A stretch of DNA of 11,828 nucleotides from Bacillota bacterium. Its GTDB lineage: Bacteria; Bacillota; Clostridia; Christensenellales; UMGS416. The stretch is from NCBI GenBank assembly GCA_023398815.1, contig JAEWRW010000052.1:1-11828 (forward strand), given 5' to 3'. This document shows, one piece after another, positions 6,214 through 11,828 of the stretch. A program made the position numbers and the translations under genes. The first letter of the stretch is position 1. Each line of letters begins with the position of its first letter. A model generated the notes under the pieces. The model was not told the DNA's origin, did no database searches, and saw nothing but the letters and a program-made list of their open reading frames with translations.

Positions 6214-7527
6214 TTACCCCCTGTTCATGCAGTGCTCGCGGTACAGCGGCAGGTAGACCTCCTGGTCGCGTACCGGGCAGCCGGCGGTGGAGCGGGCGCG
6301 CATGAGCTCGGTGCACTTGGTGCAGGCCAGGCAGGACTTGTTCTTTTGAAGGCCGCGGCCCTCCACGATGTCCCGGGCGAAGTCCGGGTAGGCAAAGGCC
6401 ATGCGGCCAAAGCCAACGAGGGAGGCCCAGCCATCCCGCACCATGCCGGCGGCCACAATGTCGCCGGCGTCGCCCAGGTAACTGATGCCGCTGGCCATCA
6501 CCGCCAGGTCGGGGTAGGCCTGCTGCACGGTACGTGCGCCGGAAAGGATGCGCTCCACGCCCTTCAACGGATGCTCGGGCGGCTGGTAGCCCCCCCGTCG
6601 ATAGGGCCGGTTGACGTGGGGGTTGACGTAGGGGTTGCCCATGGTGACGTTTATAAGCCCCATGCCACCCCGGTGAAACTCGCCAATGAGCTGGAGGGGC
6701 TCGGTCAGATCCACCCTCGTGTAGTCGTCAGCGTCCTGCCCCCAGCCGTAGGGGGTGGGTACGCCGTCGTAGAGGTTCAGGCGGCTGGTGACGAGGAAAC
6801 CCGCCGGGCAGGCCGCCCGGGCCGCCGCCACGCTGTGGCGGTAGAAGGCGGTGCGCCCAGCATAGTCGCCGCCGTAGGGGCCGGGCCTAACAAAGGCTGA
6901 CAGCAACTCGCTGTTGAGGTACCTGTGGCAGGCTTTGATGTCCACACCGTCGAAACCGGCCTGCACCGCCAGTTTTGTAACCTTCCCAAAATCATCCTCC
7001 AGCGCGCGCAGCCCGTCGTCGGTCACGATGCATTCTGCCGGCAGAGGGTGGTTCCCCTCATAATGGGGATTGTTGTAGGCAACGACCGGCCGCGGGGTGC
7101 CGTAGGGCTTGGCATAACGGCCGGCGTGGGTGAGCTGGGCAATCAGCACAACATCCTGCCCACAGGCCCGGCGGGCCGCTTCGCGGGTGTCGTCCACCAT
7201 GCGGCGGAAGGCGTCCACGTTGCCCTCGTGCAGCCAAAGGTGCCGGGGGTTGCCTCGCCCCTCTTCGGTCACGGCGATGGCCTCCATCCAGAGCAGCCCC
7301 GCGCCGCCGGCCGCAAAGCGCCGGTAGCGCCGCAGCGTGAGCTCCCCCGGGCTGCCGTCCGGCTCGCCGTCGCAGCCCTCCATGGGCTGGATGGCCAGGC
7401 GGTTGGGGGCAGCGCGCGTGCCCAGCGCCAGCGGTTGGGCCAATGCGTCGGGTTGGTCACAGGTGGGCAGGGCGACACCGGCGGCGGCAAGCTCCTGCCG
7501 CAGGGACGGAAGGGAAGCGGTACTCAT
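6214..7527 (-). CDS. Old Yellow Enzyme-family NADH:flavin oxidoreductase with a 4Fe-4S motif
   Basis: This 437-residue protein is a TIM-barrel flavin reductase of the OYE family, expected to reduce activated C=C bonds. Visible motifs are IQPMEG (46-51) for FMN binding, QLTHAGR (131-137), GFDGVDIKACHRYL (191-204), YGG (218-220) and the phosphate-binding end SLVGFGRMAFAYPDF (369-383). The HxxH pair of many OYEs is here Lys198 and His201. After the barrel comes Cys399, Cys402, Cys405 and Cys417 (C-x2-C-x2-C-x11-C), the 4Fe-4S site seen in 2,4-dienoyl-CoA reductase and BaiCD-like proteins. The chain then stops, so the FAD/NAD(P) half of those larger enzymes is absent and electrons must come from a partner. 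The start at 7527 has GGAGG upstream; a frame extending to 7644 has no such support and would run through the promoter. It is the first gene of the redox operon. Confidence 0.88.
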   Translation of the reverse strand: MSTASLPSLRQELAAAGVALPTCDQPDALAQPLALGTRAAPNRLAIQPMEGCDGEPDGSPGELTLRRYRRFAAGGAGLLWMEAIAVTEEGRGNPRHLWLHEGNVDAFRRMVDDTREAARRACGQDVVLIAQLTHAGRYAKPYGTPRPVVAYNNPHYEGNHPLPAECIVTDDGLRALEDDFGKVTKLAVQAGFDGVDIKACHRYLNSELLSAFVRPGPYGGDYAGRTAFYRHSVAAARAACPAGFLVTSRLNLYDGVPTPYGWGQDADDYTRVDLTEPLQLIGEFHRGGMGLINVTMGNPYVNPHVNRPYRRGGYQPPEHPLKGVERILSGARTVQQAYPDLAVMASGISYLGDAGDIVAAGMVRDGWASLVGFGRMAFAYPDFARDIVEGRGLQKNKSCLACTKCTELMRARSTAGCPVRDQEVYLPLYREHCMNRG

Positions 7528-7557
7528 GGAAAGCCTCCATCCATATTGTTTACAGTA

Positions 7558-7586
7558 AGTATAGCAGAAAAGGAAGCGACGGTCGA
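7558..7586 (-). promoter_or_regulatory. Probable extended -10 promoter of the redox operon
   Basis: On the minus strand TATACT (7558-7563) is preceded by TGC, giving an extended -10 element. The -35 candidate TCGACC (7581-7586) is 17 bp upstream and matches the consensus at four of six positions. Transcription would start near 7551, leaving a leader of about 24 bases that contains the GGAGG ribosome site. Confidence 0.55.
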
Positions 7587-7674
7587 ATTCGCCCCGATGG
7601 GTGTGACACCACTGTGTTAGGTAACAAGCCGGGCGTTTTGACAAATTTGTTTCTCTGTTGTGAGTTTTGTTAAT

Positions 7675-7702
7675 TTAACATCTTGCCTTAAGTGTCTATA
7701 CA
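7675..7702 (+). promoter_or_regulatory. Possible second upstream promoter of the ABC importer
   Basis: TTAACA (7675-7680) and TATACA (7697-7702) are 16 bp apart, in the same direction as the stronger promoter 46 bp downstream. It overlaps the TAACAT/ATGTTA inverted repeat, so the same bases could instead be an operator. Confidence 0.25.
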
Positions 7703-7720
7703 TGTTAGGTTGTTGCTTAC

Positions 7721-7749
7721 TTGACAGGTTTATATTGCAATAATATAAT
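7721..7749 (+). promoter_or_regulatory. Perfect-consensus sigma-A promoter of the ABC importer
   Basis: TTGACA (7721-7726) and TATAAT (7744-7749) are exact consensus boxes at the ideal 17-bp spacing. The 8-bp palindrome ATTGCAAT (7734-7741) sits in the spacer and could be a repressor site. Transcription would start near 7756, giving a leader of about 68 bases. Confidence 0.85.
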
Positions 7750-7823
7750 CCGATTGTGCATAAAGCATAGTGAACGCACGGTTTTTTTGTACCATACAGC
7801 AATGGAGTGGGAGGGAAACACTG

Positions 7824-8804
7824 GTGACAGCAATATCCGCTGGAAAGGATCGAGTGCCGAAGAAAAAGCCGGCGCGCAAGATCGGACAACTGGGCAAGAC
7901 AATCTGGTCTTACAAATACATCTATTTGATGTTATTGGTCCCCATGGCGTTTTTCGCCATTTTCCGCTACGAACCGATGTACGGCCTGCAGTTGGCGTTC
8001 AAGCAATACCACTTGCAGGGCATTGCCGCCAGCCCGTGGATTGGCTTGGCAAACTTCAACCGCATGTGGGTGGAGTCCGACTTTTACCGAGCCATTGTCA
8101 ATACGTTGATCGTGTCATTCCTGAAGATTGCCATCGGGTTCCCGTTCCCGATCCTGTTGGCCATCATGATCAACGAAGTGTACATGCCCCGGTACCGCAA
8201 GTTCTTACAGACGATTTACACCTTTCCGCATTTCCTGTCATGGATTATCGTCGCCGGTATCTGCCTGAACCTCTTCGGCGACAGCGGTGCTATTAAGAAA
8301 ATTCTTCTGTCCATCAGTGCTACGCGCGAGATTGGGCAAAACTGGAACTTCCTCTACAACACCGGGATTTTCCGCAGTTTCCTGGTCGGCACCGACATCT
8401 GGAAGGAAGCCGGCTGGGGCACGATCATCTACCTGGCCAGCATCGCCGGCATCGACCCGGCCCTGTACGAGGCGGCCACCATTGACGGCTGCAACCGCGT
8501 ACAGCGGGTGTGGTACATCACCATCCCCGGCATCATGAACATGATCATCATCCAGTTCCTGCTGCGCGTCGGCGGTGTCATGGATGGCAGCTTCGATCAG
8601 ATCTTCAACCTGTACTCTGCGCCGGTGTACCCCGTGGCCGACACCATCGACACCTTCATTTACCGCATCACATTCCAGCGGCAGGTGGCGGTTGACTTCG
8701 GCTTCTCCACGGCCGTGGGTCTCTTTAAGAACGTCATCAACTTTGTCCTGCTCATCAGCGCAAATCAGATCGCCCGTGCCTTTGGCAACGACGGCATTAT
8801 GTAG
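7824..8804 (+). CDS. lplB: ABC sugar transporter permease, LplB family
   Basis: This 326-residue integral membrane protein is one half of the transmembrane channel of a CUT1-type carbohydrate importer. A basic N-terminus (VPKKKPARK) leads into hydrophobic segments near residues 33-48, 92-117, 131-150, 199-212, 236-250 and 295-315. The EAA loop that contacts the ATPase is EAATIDGCNRVQRVWYITIPG (216-236). The family-typical RYEPMYGLQLAFKQY (48-62) is present. I chose a GTG start at 7824 because GGGAGGG lies eight bases upstream; an in-frame ATG at 7770 would place the start in the leader ahead of that site, and a GTG at 7854 is a less well supported alternative. It is the first gene of the importer operon, 15 bp before the second permease. 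The symbol denotes family resemblance; the substrate is not known. Confidence 0.9.
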   Translation: MTAISAGKDRVPKKKPARKIGQLGKTIWSYKYIYLMLLVPMAFFAIFRYEPMYGLQLAFKQYHLQGIAASPWIGLANFNRMWVESDFYRAIVNTLIVSFLKIAIGFPFPILLAIMINEVYMPRYRKFLQTIYTFPHFLSWIIVAGICLNLFGDSGAIKKILLSISATREIGQNWNFLYNTGIFRSFLVGTDIWKEAGWGTIIYLASIAGIDPALYEAATIDGCNRVQRVWYITIPGIMNMIIIQFLLRVGGVMDGSFDQIFNLYSAPVYPVADTIDTFIYRITFQRQVAVDFGFSTAVGLFKNVINFVLLISANQIARAFGNDGIM

Positions 8805-8819
8805 GGGAGGAGGAATATC

Positions 8820-9728
8820 ATGGCAAGGAACAAGGAAGAACAGATTGTTGTGAAGAAGGGTAACCGCATTCGCCGTTTCAACTTCTACGATGGAGTGCTG
8901 ATTGCGATTCTGACCATCTTCGCCATCACCATCCTCTATCCGTTCTATAACGCCGTACTGGTTTCGCTGGTGCCTCAGCAGGTGTATATCCGCACGCCCT
9001 TCATGCTGTGGCCGCCGGCCGTCATTTGGGATAGCTACAAGTTCGTCTTCAAATCCCGGCTCATCTGGATCAGCCTGGGTAACTCGGCCATCATCACCGT
9101 TGGCGGCACGGCGTATAACATGTTCCTGACGATCCTGTGCGCCTATGCGCTGACCAAGCCCATTCCGGGTCGGCGGCTGTTCCGCTTCCTCATCGTGTTC
9201 ACGATGTACTTCAGCGGCGGCATCATCCCGTTCTACCTGCTGATGATCAGCCTCCACCTCATCGACAACATCCTTGTCATGATCCTGCCTACCGGCATCA
9301 CGATCATGTACATGCTGATCATCTCCGACTACTTCCGAAGTCTGCCCCCCTCGCTGGAGGAGTCCGCAAGGATCGACGGCGCGACGGACATCCGCATTCT
9401 GTGGAGCATTATCTTGCCGCTGTCATTGCCGTTGCTCGCCACGTTCACCCTGTATTACGCGGTCGACCGCTGGAATGAGTGGTTCAACGGGATGCTGTTC
9501 ATCAAGTCCACCGAAAAGTGGCCGCTGCAGCTGACCCTGCGCCAGATCATTCAGGATGCCAACTTTGCTAACAACCAATTGGTGCCGGGGCAAAAGAAGC
9601 CGGATACCTATGGTGACAGCATTAAGATGGCATCCATCGTCGTGACCATGTTCCCGATGATGATGATCTACCCCTTCCTGCAGCGGTACTTCATCTCTGG
9701 CATGACGCTGGGTGCGGTCAAAGAATAA
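8820..9728 (+). CDS. lplC: ABC sugar transporter permease, LplC/YtcP family
   Basis: This 302-residue protein is the second membrane subunit of the importer. Hydrophobic segments occur near 23-43, 86-110, 121-142, 149-169, 195-212 and 270-287. The EAA loop is EESARIDGATDIRILWSIILP (180-200). The C-terminus YPFLQRYFISGMTLGAVKE is the hallmark of this permease branch. The ATG is preceded by GGGGAGGAGG. Together with the upstream permease it should form a heterodimer that needs an ATPase encoded elsewhere, as known Lpl-type importers use a shared MsmX-like ATPase. Confidence 0.92.
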   Translation: MARNKEEQIVVKKGNRIRRFNFYDGVLIAILTIFAITILYPFYNAVLVSLVPQQVYIRTPFMLWPPAVIWDSYKFVFKSRLIWISLGNSAIITVGGTAYNMFLTILCAYALTKPIPGRRLFRFLIVFTMYFSGGIIPFYLLMISLHLIDNILVMILPTGITIMYMLIISDYFRSLPPSLEESARIDGATDIRILWSIILPLSLPLLATFTLYYAVDRWNEWFNGMLFIKSTEKWPLQLTLRQIIQDANFANNQLVPGQKKPDTYGDSIKMASIVVTMFPMMMIYPFLQRYFISGMTLGAVKE

Positions 9729-9736
9729 TGGAACAA

Positions 9737-9758
9737 TTTCCGGCAGTGATGCCGGAAA
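9737..9758 (+). other. GNRA-capped intercistronic hairpin before the binding-protein gene
   Basis: TTTCCGGCA (9737-9745) and TGCCGGAAA (9750-9758) form a perfect 9-bp stem capped by GTGA, a GNRA tetraloop in RNA. No T run follows, so it is not a standard terminator. Hairpins at this position in importer operons often protect or process the message so that the binding protein is made in excess over the permeases. Confidence 0.6.
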
Positions 9759-9795
9759 GGGTATAGCCCAAATACGAGGAAGGAGTGCATTGCCA

Positions 9796-11445
9796 ATGAA
9801 AACCAACAAGCTGCTCGCTTTGGTGTTCGCCCTGGCGATGGTCGTCGGCTCACTGGTCGGCTGTCAGGGCAGCACACCGGCGGCAACCACGGCCGCGGCC
9901 GAATCGGTCGCTGCTGACGCCACCGCCTCCGCGGACACCGCTGAGACGGCTGCCGCCTCCGAGGCTCCCAAGGACGTCATCACCGTTTCGATGGACGTTA
10001 TGGACGCTGAGAAGTGCGGCAACAACCCCAAGAGCGACTACATCAAGCAGACCTTTGGCATCGAGTTCCAGTATATCCCGGTTACCTGGGGCGACTGGAA
10101 TGAGAAGATCAAGACCTGGGTCACCACCAACGACATGCCTGACCTGGTGTGGTGGGATCTGAAGGGCGCGAGCTCGCAGGAATACAAGGCGTGGGCCCAG
10201 CAGGGCGCTTTCACCGAGATTCCGGAAGCCAGCCTGACCTCCCGCGCGAACCTGAACCGCATCTATACCGGCAGTTCCTCGATCAACTCGCTGAAGGTGG
10301 ATGGCAAGATCTACGCCTGGGGCGCCACCCGCAACAACCCCGAAATAGCGCAGAACACCTATTCGTCCTGGTGGGGCTATCGCCGTGACTGGGCGAAGGC
10401 TGTCGGCCTTTACAAGCAAGGCGACGTCTACACCTGGGAAGAGTGGAAAGCTCTTGTGAAGGCTGTCGTTGAGCAGAAGCCCGGCAAGGTTGAGACCGCC
10501 GGTCTGGTCATGGACACCTGGGCGTTCCCGCACGCGGCCAACCTGTTCATCGGGCCGGTGAAGGCGGAAGGCAACGAGACCTGCTCCTACATCAAGGGCG
10601 ATGATGGCAAGTATGTGTGGCCGCCGTCGCTGGCCTCCTACAAGGAAGGCGTCGTCGAGACCTACAACCTCTATCAGGAAGGCCTGATCTACAAGGACAA
10701 CGTCAACTTCAAGGGCTCCGAGCCGGCCGACATGATCAAGGCTGGTACCGCCTTTGCCAAGTATGCCGTTGGCGCTTCTGACTTCAATGACGTGACGACC
10801 ACGCTGCTGAAGAATGGCCTGGCCACCGATGAGGATTGCTACGGCCCGGCGATCATCACCTTCGATGGCAACTTCTACATGACCCAGACCGAAGACTACT
10901 GGTCGGTCACCGCGTTCTCCAACAAGGTGGACGAGGCGAAGATGAACCGTGTCCTGGATATGTGGGACTACCTCCAGAGCGAGGAAGGTATCATGTTCCA
11001 GTGGCTGGGCTTCAAGGACAAGGACTACTCGGTGAACGCCGATGGTTCCGTCAAGGTTCTTTGGGCCGAGGATCCGGCTGTGAAGGGTACCTACGTCAAC
11101 CCCTACAGCGAGATGAAGTTCGGCGAGTTCACCCCCGCTGGCCTGACCCCCGCTGGCAACCCGGCTGACAAGCCCTATGGCCAGAGCCAGGTGCAGGAAG
11201 TGTGGGACTACATGGGTGCCCATAAGGACACTACCTTCATTAAGCCCTTCGACTATGACGTTTCCTTCCTGAGCGCTCCGAACAAGGACCAGTTTGGTAC
11301 CTTTGGTTCTGACGTGAAGGCCAAGCTCACCGAGCTCATCGTCTCCTCCAAGGACATTGGGGCCGATTGGGATGCCTTTATCGCCTCCATGATGCCCAAG
11401 GTGCAGCCGATCCTCGACGAGATCAACACCGCTCTTGTGAAGTAA
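9796..11445 (+). CDS. Lipoprotein substrate-binding protein of the ABC importer (LipO/LplA type)
   Basis: This 549-residue protein captures the solute outside the membrane and hands it to the two permeases. It begins with a short basic region (MKTNK), a hydrophobic segment and the lipobox LVGC with lipidated Cys23. An Ala/Thr/Ser/Asp/Glu-rich flexible linker follows (about 24-58). The mature domain has features of large family 1 binding proteins of the Lpl type: an early YIKQTFGIEFQYIPV segment, TTNDMPDLVWWD, and WEEWKALVKAV near the lobe crossing. Aromatic residues are abundant (WWGYRRDW, TQTEDYWS), fitting stacking on a sugar ring. The ATG lies 10 bases after GGAAGGAG. It is third in the importer operon, after a stabilising hairpin, and ends at a strong terminator. 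The ligand cannot be read from the sequence. Confidence 0.92.
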   Translation: MKTNKLLALVFALAMVVGSLVGCQGSTPAATTAAAESVAADATASADTAETAAASEAPKDVITVSMDVMDAEKCGNNPKSDYIKQTFGIEFQYIPVTWGDWNEKIKTWVTTNDMPDLVWWDLKGASSQEYKAWAQQGAFTEIPEASLTSRANLNRIYTGSSSINSLKVDGKIYAWGATRNNPEIAQNTYSSWWGYRRDWAKAVGLYKQGDVYTWEEWKALVKAVVEQKPGKVETAGLVMDTWAFPHAANLFIGPVKAEGNETCSYIKGDDGKYVWPPSLASYKEGVVETYNLYQEGLIYKDNVNFKGSEPADMIKAGTAFAKYAVGASDFNDVTTTLLKNGLATDEDCYGPAIITFDGNFYMTQTEDYWSVTAFSNKVDEAKMNRVLDMWDYLQSEEGIMFQWLGFKDKDYSVNADGSVKVLWAEDPAVKGTYVNPYSEMKFGEFTPAGLTPAGNPADKPYGQSQVQEVWDYMGAHKDTTFIKPFDYDVSFLSAPNKDQFGTFGSDVKAKLTELIVSSKDIGADWDAFIASMMPKVQPILDEINTALVK

Positions 11446-11463
11446 TTCCGAACGGCAGTTGAG

Positions 11464-11493
11464 AAAGGCCCTCGCCGCATGGCGGGGGCCTTT
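11464..11493 (+). terminator. Strong terminator after the binding-protein gene
   Basis: AAAGGCCCTCGCC (11464-11476) and GGCGGGGGCCTTT (11481-11493) pair over 13 positions with one G-T wobble and loop GCAT. The A and T ends make it usable in both directions. It begins 19 bases after the stop codon and would also block transcription coming from the transposase side. Confidence 0.85.
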
Positions 11494-11560
11494 CGCGTCT
11501 GACTGGTCGTGCCGTTCTGGCACCTTCCCGGCACTTCGCCCGCTTCCTGCGGGCTGGTGG

Positions 11561-11597
11561 GGTACCGTCAATAGTTTTTCGCACAATTGTCTCGCTT
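11561..11597. repeat. Candidate terminal inverted repeat of the IS256-family element
   Basis: The stretch from GGTACCGTCAATAG through TTTTTCGCACAATTG lies about 10 to 50 bases beyond the transposase stop codon. It has the form common at IS256-family ends: a G-rich tip, then a GTCAA-like core and an AT-rich part. The other end lies outside the window, so neither the repeat nor the target duplication could be verified. The exact tip could be a few bases off. Confidence 0.5.
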
Positions 11598-11607
11598 GGT
11601 TTGCCGG

Positions 11608-11828
11608 TCAACTGGTCTGCAGTGCGTCAACCTCATAGGTTTCCAGATGCTTCATGCTCATGTAGGGAACGGAGCCCCAGCGGGAGCCCTCCATGTAACG
11701 GAGACGGGCGCAGACCAGCATGAGTGCCGATTGACCGTCGGGGAAGGTACCAACCACCCTGGTGCGCCGTCGTATCTCCCGGTTCAGCCTCTCAATGACA
11801 TTGTTGCTGTGAATCTTTGTCCAATGCT
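11608..11828 (-). CDS. IS256-family (Mutator-type) transposase, C-terminal fragment
   Basis: Reading the minus strand from the window edge, 72 codons precede a TGA at 11608-11610. The peptide contains the family signature KIHSNNVIERLNREIRRRTR followed by VVGTFPDGQSALMLV, which closely fits the C-terminus of IS256-family DDE transposases, including the region of the last catalytic glutamate (Glu12 of the fragment, in NNVIERLN). The start and the other catalytic residues lie outside the window. The reading frame is intact to the end, so the element may still be functional. Confidence 0.88.
   Translation of the reverse strand, partial: HWTKIHSNNVIERLNREIRRRTRVVGTFPDGQSALMLVCARLRYMEGSRWGSVPYMSMKHLETYEVDALQTS

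Larger units (their letters stand above)
7528..7823. promoter_or_regulatory. Divergent control region between redox operon and ABC importer
   Basis: This interval of about 300 bases separates the two operons and is much more AT-rich than the genes beside it. It contains promoters on both strands (7558-7586 minus, 7721-7749 plus) and several inverted repeats: GGTGT-G-ACACC at 7600-7610, the perfect palindrome ACAAATTTGT at 7641-7650, TAACAT (7676-7681) paired with ATGTTA (7702-7707), and ATTGCAAT at 7734-7741. These are candidate operators. No regulator gene is adjacent. Confidence 0.65.
11561..11828 (-). mobile_element. IS256-family insertion sequence, one end only
   Basis: The element runs off the right edge of the window. 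The visible part holds the last 72 codons of a Mutator/IS256-type transposase and the putative terminal repeat next to it. It starts about 70 bases after the importer operon's terminator and is oriented with the transposase reading toward the importer. Confidence 0.7.

Noticed and set aside
7756..7788. Possible attenuator in the leader of the importer operon (GTGC/GCAC stem followed by seven T residues)
   Set aside because: The stem is only four to five pairs with a 16-base loop, too weak to call a terminator; I found no competing antiterminator or known riboswitch pattern.
9850..11586. 578-codon open frame on the minus strand opposite the binding-protein gene
   Set aside because: It mirrors a well supported lipoprotein gene, crosses its terminator and shows no protein-family features; it is a by-product of GC-rich codon use.

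Overview
The window looks like a chromosomal stretch of a GC-rich Bacillota (Clostridia-like) bacterium. The signs are strong purine-rich Shine-Dalgarno sites, sigma-A-type promoters (one a perfect TTGACA-N17-TATAAT), an LplB/LplC/LipO-type sugar importer with no ATPase gene beside it, an OhrR/thioredoxin-type peroxidase pair, and an IS256-family insertion sequence. The species cannot be named from this sequence.

Layout. (1) 72-998, minus strand: a two-gene peroxide-defence operon, a glutathione-peroxidase-family enzyme followed by an OhrR-type MarR repressor, with a clear promoter at 1045-1073. (2) 1241-2233, plus: an atypical NAD(P)-binding epimerase/dehydratase-like protein ending at a strong terminator. 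(3) 2421-2996, plus: a small HD-domain protein. (4) 2997-3477: no convincing gene, but rich in hairpins, including two diverged repeat copies whose hairpins keep the same five-base loop and show one compensatory base-pair change. (5) 7527 down to 3478, minus: a tightly packed three-gene redox operon, made of an Old Yellow Enzyme-like flavin reductase with a 4Fe-4S motif, a short-chain dehydrogenase and a fumarate-reductase-like FAD protein. (6) 7528-7823: a divergent control region with promoters on both strands and several palindromes. (7) 7824-11445, plus: an ABC importer of the CUT1/LplB-LplC-LipO type (two permeases and a lipoprotein binding protein), with a GNRA-capped hairpin between the permeases and the binding protein. 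(8) 11561-11828: the end of an IS256-family element, with the transposase C-terminus running off the right edge.

How it may work together. The importer and the redox operon share one divergent control region, so the simplest reading is one catabolic locus: a glycan or glycoside-like solute is taken up, and it or its aglycone is processed by three redox enzymes. The substrate is unknown. This importer-plus-redox locus is the most likely undescribed system in the window. No regulator, glycosidase or ATPase gene for it is visible; the IS element sits exactly where further operon genes might have been.
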